Positions 6,733 to 13,553 of a stretch of DNA of 14,962 nt are shown piece after piece. A model generated the notes under the pieces. The model was not told the origin of the DNA and did no database searches. It worked only from the letters and a program-made list of their open reading frames with translations. The stretch lies in assembly GCA_002308615.1 (NCBI GenBank), contig DBWC01000055.1, positions 1-14,962 on the forward strand, in the 5' to 3' direction. The translations under genes were made by a program, and so were the position numbers. The DNA comes from Clostridiales bacterium UBA1248. GTDB lineage: Bacteria > Bacillota > Clostridia > Oscillospirales > CAG-272. How positions within the stretch are numbered: the stretch's first letter is position 1; each line of letters starts with the position of its first letter.

Positions 6733-7742
6733 TGACAACACAAATTCTGAAAACCGGCGTTATTTCGCTTCACGGAGCGTTTATCGCCGCGGCGATGGTC
6801 CTTCTGATATTCTACGCGTTTTATTATACCTCTAAGAAAAGATATGACGCAAACACTCTTATGTACATAACTCCGGCGGCGATCTTTTTCGGATTTGCCG
6901 GCGCGCGTCTTATGTACGTCACGGTATGCGACCAGCTTTACGTGGAGGCGGCGGACAAATGGAAGCTTACGGACGGCGGCTACGCCTTATACGGCGCGGC
7001 GGCGGGCGTCATACTTACCGTTATCGTTTTTTGGCTTATCACAAAAAGGCGTATAAAGCTTCTTAATATATTCGATACGCTTGCCGTATCAGCGCCGCTT
7101 GCGATAGCGCTCGGACGCATAGGCAGTATTTTCTCCGGAGACTGTCTCGGAGAGGTCGTTGAAGAAGAAGGGCTCTGCTTTTTCCCGATAGCCATATATA
7201 AAAGCGTCGATTCGTCGTACCATTACGCCGTGTTCTTTTACGAGGCGGTCTATTGCCTTGTGATATTCTTTGTCATCCGGTTTATAGATAAAAAAGCAAA
7301 AGCCGCGGGTACGGCGACGTATATGTTTACAGTCCTTTACTGCATCGGAAGATCGTTTTTCGAAGGATTGCGCGAGGACAGTATGTATATAGGCTTTGTC
7401 CGGATCAACCAGGTAATATCAATACTTCTGGTGCTCGGCATATTCGTCTTTATAAGTGTTCTGATCTGCAGGCTGACCGGATTTAAGGCAAGATATATAA
7501 TATCGTACGTTCTTGTAACGGTCGCCTTCGCCGTGGCGTTCTTCTCGGTGTTTTATATGTATTCATCCTCGCAGGCGTGGAACACGGTACAGGTGCTGAT
7601 CTGCTGCACAGTCATAGCGGCAACGGCGATCCACAGCGGATCCGTATACGTAAACGCGCTGAACAGGCTCAAAAAAGCGGAAAAGAAAAAACAGATACCG
7701 GATAAAACACAGAAATTCAACAGTATAAAAACAGATAAATAA
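6732..7742 (+). CDS. Divergent prolipoprotein diacylglyceryl transferase (Lgt)-like membrane protein
   Basis: This 336-residue polytopic membrane protein (roughly nine hydrophobic segments) resembles Lgt, which transfers diacylglyceryl from phosphatidylglycerol to lipobox cysteines. Lgt-like landmarks in order are ISLHGAFIA (11-19), FFGFAGARLMYV (52-63), GGYALYGAAAG (82-92), GRIGSIFSGDCLGE (128-141) and EGLREDSMYIG...RINQVISILL (211-233). The signature usually reads GRxGNFxNxExxG. Here both Asn are Ser (132, 135) and Glu is Asp (137), while Arg129 and Gly140 remain. The His of the usual HGG motif is Tyr87, a change I believe also occurs in some Firmicute Lgt proteins. Two extra helices (about 256-276, 286-305) and a basic tail lengthen it beyond typical Lgt. 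It directly precedes two lipoprotein genes. It may be a specialised or non-catalytic paralogue, and a canonical lgt would be expected elsewhere. Start coupling is TAATG. Confidence 0.75.
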   Translation: MTTQILKTGVISLHGAFIAAAMVLLIFYAFYYTSKKRYDANTLMYITPAAIFFGFAGARLMYVTVCDQLYVEAADKWKLTDGGYALYGAAAGVILTVIVFWLITKRRIKLLNIFDTLAVSAPLAIALGRIGSIFSGDCLGEVVEEEGLCFFPIAIYKSVDSSYHYAVFFYEAVYCLVIFFVIRFIDKKAKAAGTATYMFTVLYCIGRSFFEGLREDSMYIGFVRINQVISILLVLGIFVFISVLICRLTGFKARYIISYVLVTVAFAVAFFSVFYMYSSSQAWNTVQVLICCTVIAATAIHSGSVYVNALNRLKKAEKKKQIPDKTQKFNSIKTDK

Positions 7743-7747
7743 TTTGA

Positions 7748-7753
7748 AAGGAG
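7748..7753 (+). promoter_or_regulatory. Ribosome binding site fixing the GTG start of lipoprotein gene 1
   Basis: AAGGAG lies eight bases before GTG 7762. An in-frame TTG at 7744 overlaps this site and has no Shine-Dalgarno of its own. The GTG start also puts a well-formed lipoprotein signal peptide at the N-terminus. Confidence 0.8.
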
Positions 7754-7761
7754 AAAAAACA

Positions 7762-9393
7762 GTGAAAAATACGCTTATCAGGATCATAAGCCTGCTGCTC
7801 GTCACGTTGCTTATGATATCATTTGCGGTCGGCTGTTCCGGCGATACGGATACGACGGCGGAAAGCAGGACCGAGGCTGTGACGGACGGAACCGACGATA
7901 TAAGCGTGACAGAAGGCGAAACAGATACGGAGGACGCGGCTACCACCGTGTTTACCGATACGGATACGGAACCGCAGACGGATACGGAAACGGATGAAAA
8001 AACCGAGACTGAGACGGAAACTGAAGAAGAAGTCACCGTGACACAGACCGAGGCTGTAACTACCGAAACCGTGACCACGGAGAAAGAGACCACGGCGCCC
8101 GAGACCACCGCGGAAGAAACGACCGTGCCGGTCACTACCGCCGAGGTGACGACCGTTCCCGAGACTACAGCCGAGGTGACGACCGCTGCGGAGACGACAA
8201 AGGAGCAGACCGCAAAAACGGAGGCTCCAAAGGTCCTTGACACAACAACGATCGGCCAGGGCAGAGTGCTCATATACGGTACGGCGGAGCCGGATTCCGC
8301 AATACGCACAACGGTAAACGGCAGTGAAATGACAAACAAATGCAAGGATAAGTATTTTTACATAGAGGTAGGCGTGGGCGAAACGTCGTCGGACGTTTAT
8401 CTGTACGCGACCGCGGACGGCAAGGCGGAAAGCTCCGCGTGTAAGGTCACCGTTACGCCGACCGATAAATCGACGTCCGTATGGGGCGGCAAGGACTCCA
8501 GACTGTTCTATATGGAAACGCTCAATTTCCTTATAGGCAACAGAGCGGACGAATCGTCTTTGAACAGTATCGCGGGATTCATAACGAACAAAACGATAAC
8601 AGAGATACAGAAAGTCACGGGAAAAGAAACAAAACTGATATATGCCATAATACCCGACCCTGCGACCGCTTATTACGATGAGCAGTTCAAATACGTTCAG
8701 GACTACGTTTTGAATCCCTCGACTTCCGCTATGATGAGCTTTACGAACAAGCTCAACGGCATGCACAAGGACGTTTACACCGTAGACCTTTTCTCGGTCA
8801 TGCGCGCGCACAAAGGTGAAAGCATTTATTTTACGACTGATACGCATTATACGGAGTTAGGCGCGTATTACGCTTATCTTGAAATAATGAAGAAGGTAAA
8901 AGCGGATTATCCGTCTTCTAAAGTCAGAACGGTCGAAAACGGCGACTACAAGGTAGATTACATAGACGTGGACGGCGGAGACCTCTGCAGTATGGCGGGC
9001 ATCTCCATGAGAGAAGTTGTGCCGTTCTTCGTCGCGAACTTCTCCGACACCGGCACGTATTACGTATCAAAGCGTAACGACGGTATCAAATCAGCCGGCT
9101 TCGGTCCTTCGTCATGGGAGAGAAATTCGACCTTAAAAGATTCTTCAAACCCCACGGCGTACTTCATAGCGGACTCCTACGGCTGCTACATTCTGCCGTT
9201 TATCGGCGCTAACTTCTCCAAGGTATGGACGAACGAGGGCGTTTTGTGGAACTTTGAACTTGATAAAACGATACTTGCGCAGAACAAACCGGATTACGTA
9301 ATAATCTTAGTCTGCCAGAGAAACGTTTCCCCCAATTTTATGGATTCGGAAAACAGGATCCGTATAGCGTCGATGAGCGTACAGAGCTTTTAA
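7762..9393 (+). CDS. Lipoprotein with SGNH/AlgX-like (DHHW-type) domain, paralogue 1
   Basis: This 543-residue exported lipoprotein starts at GTG 7762. The signal peptide has a lipobox ending AVG-C with C25. A very long Thr/Glu-rich linker (about 34-157) includes three decapeptide repeats (114-143). A beta-sandwich-like segment (about 164-231: GRVLIYGTAEPDS to SACKVTV) comes before an SGNH-like domain (about 240-543). In that domain DTHYTELGAYYAY (360-372) carries the Asp-x-His pair and IADSYG (S472) carries the serine expected of AlgX/AlgJ/DHHW-type enzymes, with GGDLCSMAG (405-413) between them. These families are SGNH hydrolases or O-acyltransferases acting on extracellular glycans. The activity here is inferred from that signature. 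The usual DHHW motif is degenerate (DTHY) compared with DSHW in paralogue 2. It follows the Lgt-like gene after 19 bases. Confidence 0.8.
   Translation: MKNTLIRIISLLLVTLLMISFAVGCSGDTDTTAESRTEAVTDGTDDISVTEGETDTEDAATTVFTDTDTEPQTDTETDEKTETETETEEEVTVTQTEAVTTETVTTEKETTAPETTAEETTVPVTTAEVTTVPETTAEVTTAAETTKEQTAKTEAPKVLDTTTIGQGRVLIYGTAEPDSAIRTTVNGSEMTNKCKDKYFYIEVGVGETSSDVYLYATADGKAESSACKVTVTPTDKSTSVWGGKDSRLFYMETLNFLIGNRADESSLNSIAGFITNKTITEIQKVTGKETKLIYAIIPDPATAYYDEQFKYVQDYVLNPSTSAMMSFTNKLNGMHKDVYTVDLFSVMRAHKGESIYFTTDTHYTELGAYYAYLEIMKKVKADYPSSKVRTVENGDYKVDYIDVDGGDLCSMAGISMREVVPFFVANFSDTGTYYVSKRNDGIKSAGFGPSSWERNSTLKDSSNPTAYFIADSYGCYILPFIGANFSKVWTNEGVLWNFELDKTILAQNKPDYVIILVCQRNVSPNFMDSENRIRIASMSVQSF
8101..8211 (+). 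repeat. 30-bp tandem repeats in the lipoprotein 1 linker
   Basis: Three 30-base units (8101-8130, 8131-8160, 8161-8190) and a partial fourth (8191-8211) encode ETTAEETTVP, VTTAEVTTVP, ETTAEVTTAA and ETTKEQT. The third unit matches the second closely at DNA level (CCGAGGTGACGACCG shared). Units have diverged at third positions, so the array is not newly expanded. It lengthens the spacer between the lipid anchor and the folded domain. Confidence 0.8.
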
Positions 9394-9410
9394 CAAAAGT
9401 GTATCGGATT

Positions 9411-9451
9411 AACGTCGGCTTTGGCGTTAAAGATCACAAAAACGTGATCAC
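9411..9451 (+). other. Two hairpins in the gap between the lipoprotein genes
   Basis: This is the largest gap inside the operon (9394-9504). AACGTC (9411-9416) can pair with GGCGTT (9423-9428, one G-T pair). GATCAC (9432-9437) pairs with GTGATC (9444-9449) around an AAAAAC loop. Neither is followed by a T-run, so a strong intrinsic terminator is unlikely. RNA processing, mRNA stabilisation or partial attenuation between the two paralogues is possible. I see no convincing promoter here. Confidence 0.45.
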
Positions 9452-9504
9452 AGCTTTATCAGCGGACGTTTTACGGCTTGCACAATAATTGAAAGGATCA
9501 CTTT

Positions 9505-10875
9505 ATGAAAAAGATATTAGCGTGCCTTACGGCGATCTTAATGGTCCTGCCCCTTGTCGCCTGCCAGGGCGACACCGTGACGGAGACCGATACGACGGCA
9601 ATAGCGGAAACGGGAAAAAATACCGAAACCATAGCGGAAACCGAAACGGAACCGGTGACGGAGACGGAAACGGAGCAGGTAACGGAAACTGAAACGGACG
9701 CTTCGACACAGCCGGTATACATGGAAAAGACAGCGCCCGTGTCAAATATACAGACGTGGACGTTTGACGACGCGTTCGCCGGTATGGTAGTCGGCGTTTA
9801 CTGTGAAACGGAACCGAACGCGACCGTTATTTTAAGGGATCTTACCGGCGCCGTAGTTATGCAGGAGCGCGCGATAGACAGATATTTCTTCGGCAGATTC
9901 ATAATGCCGACTGATCAGCCCACGGCAACGGTATACTTTTACGCACAGAGCGACGGAAAAGAGATGTCCGATCCGAGCCGCCCGGTCACGATGAGATTCA
10001 ACGAAGCGGTCGGAGCCAACGCCATGATAGCGCACGGCAGCCACGTATTTTTAAACTGGTACAGAGATCATTACGACGGATGGGCTGTCGTCCCGGGAGA
10101 GACAGAGGGAGAACAGAAATCATATATGCTCGGCGTAAAGAATTATCTTCACGCTCAGCTTGACCAGATAAGGGAAGTCACGGGCAAAAACACAAAGATC
10201 ATAGTAGTCGTCTGCACAAACCCCGCGACCGTATATCACGAGTTTCAGTACAGCGTTGAGGAAGGCGGCTGGGGCGATCACGTAATGCCCACGTCCACAA
10301 CGCAGTTCGCCGAATATATGAAGGACGACGAGGATATTTACATACTCGATCTGAGAGAGCTTCTTGAAGCGAACAAAAACGACAGACTGCTTTTCATGCA
10401 GGCGGATTCTCACTGGACGCAGGTGGCGGCGTATTACGCTTATTACCTTGCCGCGCAGAAGGTACAAAAGGATTTCCCGGATACGAATATTTACGATCTT
10501 GACAGGGATTTTGAAACTCAGATAGTGCCGAGCGGCGGCGATCTGCTGAACTTCATGGGCGCGTCGGCTCTCGGCGTTTCCGCGGCTACAGCGAGCGTAA
10601 CGTGGAAAGACGAATCGATGGCGGCGCCCGAAAACGCGCCGACCGCGTACGTAATGGGCGACTCGTACTACGGAGCCATAAATATGTATTTTGATCTTCT
10701 CTTCAGCGAGGTGTTCTTAAACACGCCGGATACAAACCCGCCTCTTTACGATTACACACTTGCGGAGCTTGAAACAAGACAGCCGGATTACCTGTTCTAC
10801 GTATGGACGGAAAGAAACGTAGACGCGGGACTCAGTATGCTGACGTCAAGCATAAGCGCGGGAAATATCCGGTAA
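9505..10875 (+). CDS. Lipoprotein with SGNH/AlgX-like (DHHW-type) domain, paralogue 2
   Basis: This 456-residue lipoprotein has a lipobox LVAC (17-20, Cys20) after a short signal peptide. A Thr/Glu linker (about 24-70) with eight-residue repeats follows, then a beta-sandwich-like segment (about 90-165) and an SGNH-like domain (about 170-456). The catalytic signature is clear: DSHWTQVAAYYAY (301-313) and GDSYYG (385-390, Ser387), with SGGDLLNFMGAS (343-354) between them. Shared blocks with paralogue 1 include VTGKNTK / VTGKETK, the NPATVY / DPATAY segment, GGDL, AY..DSY, and QPDYLFYVWTERNV / KPDYVIILVCQRNV. This indicates gene duplication followed by strong divergence. O-acyltransfer or deacylation of surface glycan is inferred from the AlgX/DHHW families. 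No MBOAT partner is present in the window. AAGGA (9493-9497) lies seven bases before the ATG. The stop TAA shares one base with the next ATG. Confidence 0.82.
   Translation: MKKILACLTAILMVLPLVACQGDTVTETDTTAIAETGKNTETIAETETEPVTETETEQVTETETDASTQPVYMEKTAPVSNIQTWTFDDAFAGMVVGVYCETEPNATVILRDLTGAVVMQERAIDRYFFGRFIMPTDQPTATVYFYAQSDGKEMSDPSRPVTMRFNEAVGANAMIAHGSHVFLNWYRDHYDGWAVVPGETEGEQKSYMLGVKNYLHAQLDQIREVTGKNTKIIVVVCTNPATVYHEFQYSVEEGGWGDHVMPTSTTQFAEYMKDDEDIYILDLRELLEANKNDRLLFMQADSHWTQVAAYYAYYLAAQKVQKDFPDTNIYDLDRDFETQIVPSGGDLLNFMGASALGVSAATASVTWKDESMAAPENAPTAYVMGDSYYGAINMYFDLLFSEVFLNTPDTNPPLYDYTLAELETRQPDYLFYVWTERNVDAGLSMLTSSISAGNIR
9640..9699 (+). repeat. 24-bp imperfect tandem repeats in the lipoprotein 2 linker
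   Basis: Codons 46-65 encode TETEPVTE, TETEQVTE and TETD, from related ACGGAAACGGA-type DNA. This is the same compositional theme as the linkers of the glycosidase and of lipoprotein 1, although the units differ (12, 30 and 24 bases). Confidence 0.65.
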
Positions 10876-11990
10876 TGAAAGTTTATAACGGTATAGATAA
10901 CATAAAGAGCCTGTCCATCTTAAAAGACGGCAGGCTCGGACTTATAACGAATCACGCCGGCGTAAGAGCCGATCTTACCCCGTCGTATGAATATTTAAAC
11001 GCAAACTATAAGCTGACGGCTCTGTTCTCGCCTGAGCACGGTTTATACGGCGCGGCTCAGGCGGGCGCAAAGTTTGAAGAAACGCAGGTTGAGGAAAAAA
11101 CCGGCGTGCCCGTTTACAGCCTTTATAACGGCAGGACCGCGCCGGACGAACAGATGCTGTCCGAGGTGGATATACTCTGCTTTGATATGCAGGACGTCGG
11201 CGCAAGGTTTTATACGTATCTGTATACAATGACGCGCAGTATGAAGGCCGCCGCGGAGCAGGGAAAACCGTTCGTCGTATTTGACCGCGTGAACCCGATA
11301 GGTTTATCAAAGGTCGAAGGCGAGATACTTGACGAGAATAACGCGAGTTTTATAGGCGAATACGCCGTGCCGCACCGCTACGGGCTCAGTATAGGCGAAT
11401 TTGCAAAATATATAAACGCTGAAAAAAACATAAACGTGCAGCTTTACGTCGTACCGTGCGAGGGCTTGGACAGAGATACGTATTTTGATGAAACGGGTCT
11501 TTGCTTTGTCGCTCCGTCTCCGAATATGCCCACGCCGGACACGGCTCTCGTCTATCCCGGCACGTGCATTTTTGAGGGCGTGCGTAATATGAGCGAGGGC
11601 AGAGGAACGACGCAGCCGTTTGAGCTGATAGGCGCGCCGTACATAGACGAGGGCGCCCTGTGCGATTATATGAATTCGTTAGAGCTTCCCGGCGTAAGAG
11701 CGCGCCGCGCCCGCTTTACTCCTACTTTTTCAAAATTCGCGGGGCAGCTGTGCCGCGGCATACAGATACACGTCACCGACAAACGCGCGTTTTCCCCGTT
11801 TGAATACGGAATGCGCCTGTTCAGATATCTGTACGGGCATTACGAGCTTGATATAAACGAGGGGACGATAAGACGCAACTTCGGCACGTCGCGCATACTT
11901 GACTGTGCCGGTATTAACGAACTTTTGGAAGACTGCCGTAAAAAATCGGCGGAATTCAAAAAATCAACGGAAAAATACTGGATTTATTGA
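10875..11990 (+). CDS. NamZ-like exo-beta-N-acetylmuramidase (DUF1343 family)
   Basis: This 371-residue protein covers the whole DUF1343/NamZ (GH171) family. Landmarks are GLITNHAGV (22-30), FSPEHGLYG (51-59), DMQDVGARFYTYLYT (104-118), FDRVNPI (136-142), PSPNMPTPDTALVYPGTC (214-231) and SEGRGTTQPFELIGAP (240-255). Characterised members such as Bacillus subtilis NamZ remove terminal MurNAc from the non-reducing end of peptidoglycan fragments. The ATG at 10875 overlaps the preceding stop (TAATG), which implies coupled translation. An upstream in-frame ATG at 10803 would only add basic residues and lies inside the lipoprotein gene. Unlike secreted NamZ, no signal peptide precedes the domain with either start, so a cytoplasmic role on imported muropeptides, or on a different substrate, is suggested. 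NagZ, AmiE and MurQ partners are not in the window. Confidence 0.9.
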   Translation: MKVYNGIDNIKSLSILKDGRLGLITNHAGVRADLTPSYEYLNANYKLTALFSPEHGLYGAAQAGAKFEETQVEEKTGVPVYSLYNGRTAPDEQMLSEVDILCFDMQDVGARFYTYLYTMTRSMKAAAEQGKPFVVFDRVNPIGLSKVEGEILDENNASFIGEYAVPHRYGLSIGEFAKYINAEKNINVQLYVVPCEGLDRDTYFDETGLCFVAPSPNMPTPDTALVYPGTCIFEGVRNMSEGRGTTQPFELIGAPYIDEGALCDYMNSLELPGVRARRARFTPTFSKFAGQLCRGIQIHVTDKRAFSPFEYGMRLFRYLYGHYELDINEGTIRRNFGTSRILDCAGINELLEDCRKKSAEFKKSTEKYWIY

Positions 11991-11991
11991 T

Positions 11992-12537
11992 ATGATTTAC
12001 AAGCCTAAAAAAATATTATTAAGAAACGGCAGGACCGTTATATTCAAAAGCCCGTCGCCTGACGACTGGCAGAAACTGATAGATTACGTAAAATGCGTGG
12101 CGTCCGAGACGCCGTATATCCTTCGCACGCCGGAAGAGTGCAAAGACACGGAGGAGTCCGAGAGGGCGTTTATAAACGGCTATAACGACAGTGAGCTTAA
12201 CTGTATGATATCCGTTTACGACGGCGATAAGATCGTCGGAAACTGCAACCTCACAATAAAAAACAGAATAAAAGTGCGCCACCGCGCCGAGCTTGCTATA
12301 GGTCTCTGCAAAAGTCATTACCGTCTGGGTATAGGCACGGCGCTTATAACGGAGCTTTCGATCATTGCAAGAAACCTCGGCTGCACGCAGTTTGAGCTGA
12401 TCTACGTTGACGGAAATTACCGCGCAAAAGGTCTGTACGAGAAGTGCGGATTCGCCCCGGTCGCCCGCATACCTAACGGCACGAAAATGTCTGACGGAAG
12501 TTTTGCGGACGAGATATATATGGTAAAAAAACTCTAA
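11992..12537 (+). CDS. GNAT family N-acetyltransferase
   Basis: This 181-residue cytoplasmic GNAT protein starts at ATG 11992, one base after the NamZ-like gene stop. An open frame continues upstream into that gene but has no credible start. The acetyl-CoA pyrophosphate loop is YRLGIGTAL (110-118). It is preceded by the beta4 strand RAELAIGL (98-105) and followed by ELIYVDGNYRAKGLYEKCGF (135-154), typical motif B with the YEKCGF end. The acceptor could be an amino sugar, a peptide or a small molecule and cannot be read from the sequence. Tight spacing to the NamZ-like gene suggests coupled expression, and an amino-sugar substrate would fit that context (inference). The ribosome binding site is weak. 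Confidence 0.88.
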   Translation: MIYKPKKILLRNGRTVIFKSPSPDDWQKLIDYVKCVASETPYILRTPEECKDTEESERAFINGYNDSELNCMISVYDGDKIVGNCNLTIKNRIKVRHRAELAIGLCKSHYRLGIGTALITELSIIARNLGCTQFELIYVDGNYRAKGLYEKCGFAPVARIPNGTKMSDGSFADEIYMVKKL

Positions 12538-12550
12538 GAAGAGTTAATAT

Positions 12551-12557
12551 AAGGAGG
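12551..12557 (+). promoter_or_regulatory. Strong ribosome binding site of the sugar isomerase gene
   Basis: A full AAGGAGG lies five bases before ATG 12563. It is the strongest Shine-Dalgarno in the operon, so this last gene is probably translated efficiently and independently of its neighbours. Confidence 0.8.
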
Positions 12558-12562
12558 AAAAA

Positions 12563-13402
12563 ATGAAGATCGGATTTTTGGCAAACGGAGAGATGTTCGG
12601 CTGGGAGCCGAAAAAGCTTATGTCGTTCATCAAGGAAACCGGTTATGACAGCGTAGAGCTTATAGACGATATAATCTTTGCAAACGGCAAGGACGCGAAG
12701 GATTTCAAAGCCGCCGCGGACGAATACGGCGTGACGATATCCGAAATACTTACACAGCATGACTTTGTTTTAAAGAACGCGGAGCAGACGGCAAAGAACG
12801 CCGATCTGGTCATTGAAAATATGAAAAAAGCCGCGGATATCGGCGTAAATATCGTAAACGTGTTCACGGGTCCGGTGCCGTGGACGCCGGACGCAATAAA
12901 AGTCGGCAAACAGGTCTCTATGACGGAAGCCTGGGGCGATGTTTTCTCAGCTTTTGATAAAATAGTCCCCGAGGCGGAAAAGCTCGGCGTAAAGGTAGCG
13001 GTCGAAAACGTATGGGGAATGTTAGCGCATGATTTCTATACGAACAAGTTCCTGAACGAACATTATAAGTCAGACAATCTGGGCGTCAACCTCGACCCGT
13101 CGCACGACGCGCTGTACGGCAATACGGACACGGCTTTCTTAGTAAAGAGCTGGGGCAAAAAGGTATTCCACGTTCATTTAAAAGACGCCGTCGGTATAGC
13201 GGAAGACGGCAAATTCGTATTCCCGCTCATAGGCGAGGGAATTGTCAATTTCAAAGCGCTCTTTGACGCGCTGAAAGAGATAGGCTACGACGGCACCTGC
13301 AGCGTTGAGTTTGAATCCTGGGCTTACAGAGCAAACACGCTCGGCGGCGTACACTCCGCCGCGGCCGCACCGATGCTTGAAGCGGTGAAAAAATATCTGT
13401 AA
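12563..13402 (+). CDS. Sugar phosphate isomerase/epimerase-type TIM barrel (xylose isomerase-like)
   Basis: This 279-residue cytoplasmic protein has the xylose-isomerase-like/AP endonuclease 2 TIM-barrel fold (PF01261). Barrel strands carry the usual metal ligands and active-site residues: VELID (31-35), VAVENVW (145-151, E148), VNLDPSH (175-181, D178 and H181), VFHVHLKD (201-208, H203, H205, D208) and CSVEFES (246-252, E249). The metal site therefore looks intact. Relatives interconvert ketoses or epimerise sugars and inositols, and the substrate here is unknown. It ends the plus-strand gene run, 25 bases after the GNAT gene, and is followed by a GC-rich stem-loop region. Its complete length and intact motifs argue against a degraded gene. 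Confidence 0.88.
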   Translation: MKIGFLANGEMFGWEPKKLMSFIKETGYDSVELIDDIIFANGKDAKDFKAAADEYGVTISEILTQHDFVLKNAEQTAKNADLVIENMKKAADIGVNIVNVFTGPVPWTPDAIKVGKQVSMTEAWGDVFSAFDKIVPEAEKLGVKVAVENVWGMLAHDFYTNKFLNEHYKSDNLGVNLDPSHDALYGNTDTAFLVKSWGKKVFHVHLKDAVGIAEDGKFVFPLIGEGIVNFKALFDALKEIGYDGTCSVEFESWAYRANTLGGVHSAAAAPMLEAVKKYL

Positions 13403-13420
13403 TACGATACGTTTATAAAT

Positions 13421-13444
13421 GTAGGGGCGAGCATTGCTCGCCCG
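13421..13444 (+). repeat. 24-base palindromic repeat / candidate terminator
   Basis: GTAG is followed by arm GGGCGAGC (13425-13432), loop ATT and arm GCTCGCCC (13436-13443), then G. The layout matches the copy in the murD 3' end (597-620, opposite strand), with three compensatory stem differences. A T-rich stretch GTTTCCTTTT follows at 13444-13453, so this copy may also end the ten-gene transcript as an intrinsic terminator. Confidence 0.7.
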
Positions 13445-13453
13445 TTTCCTTTT

Positions 13454-13501
13454 GCGGCTTTAGCCGCGCGCGTCGGCGGCCCCACCCACCGCCCGACGCG
13501 C
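13454..13501. other. Two further GC-rich stems in the convergent intergenic region
   Basis: GCGGCT (13454-13459) pairs with AGCCGC (13462-13467) over a two-base loop. GCGCGTCGG (13468-13476) pairs with CCGACGCGC (13493-13501), and the stem extends by CGG/CCG across a one-base bulge. With the palindrome just upstream this makes three back-to-back stems between the ends of two converging genes, which suits a bidirectional transcription barrier. The rest of 13403-13553 is AT-rich, with a 14-base palindrome at 13511-13524, and holds no gene. Confidence 0.6.
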
Positions 13502-13553
13502 TTATTCCTTATAATATATATTATTTAAATTTCAATATTATATCGTTATGCTT

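Noticed and set aside
7563..8345. Long minus-strand open frame rich in Val and Ser opposite lipoprotein 1
   Set aside because: Its repetitive SVSV composition is the antisense of the Thr/Glu linker codons, it has no ribosome binding site, and the opposite strand carries a well-supported lipoprotein.
7819..8847. 342-codon minus-strand frame inside lipoprotein 1
   Set aside because: Length alone is not support. Composition is low-complexity, no domain is recognisable, and it lies wholly within a better gene.
10803..10874. ATG 10803 as start of the NamZ-like gene
   Set aside because: It would add basic residues within the lipoprotein coding region and no signal peptide. The TAATG at 10873-10877 and the family N-terminus favour 10875.
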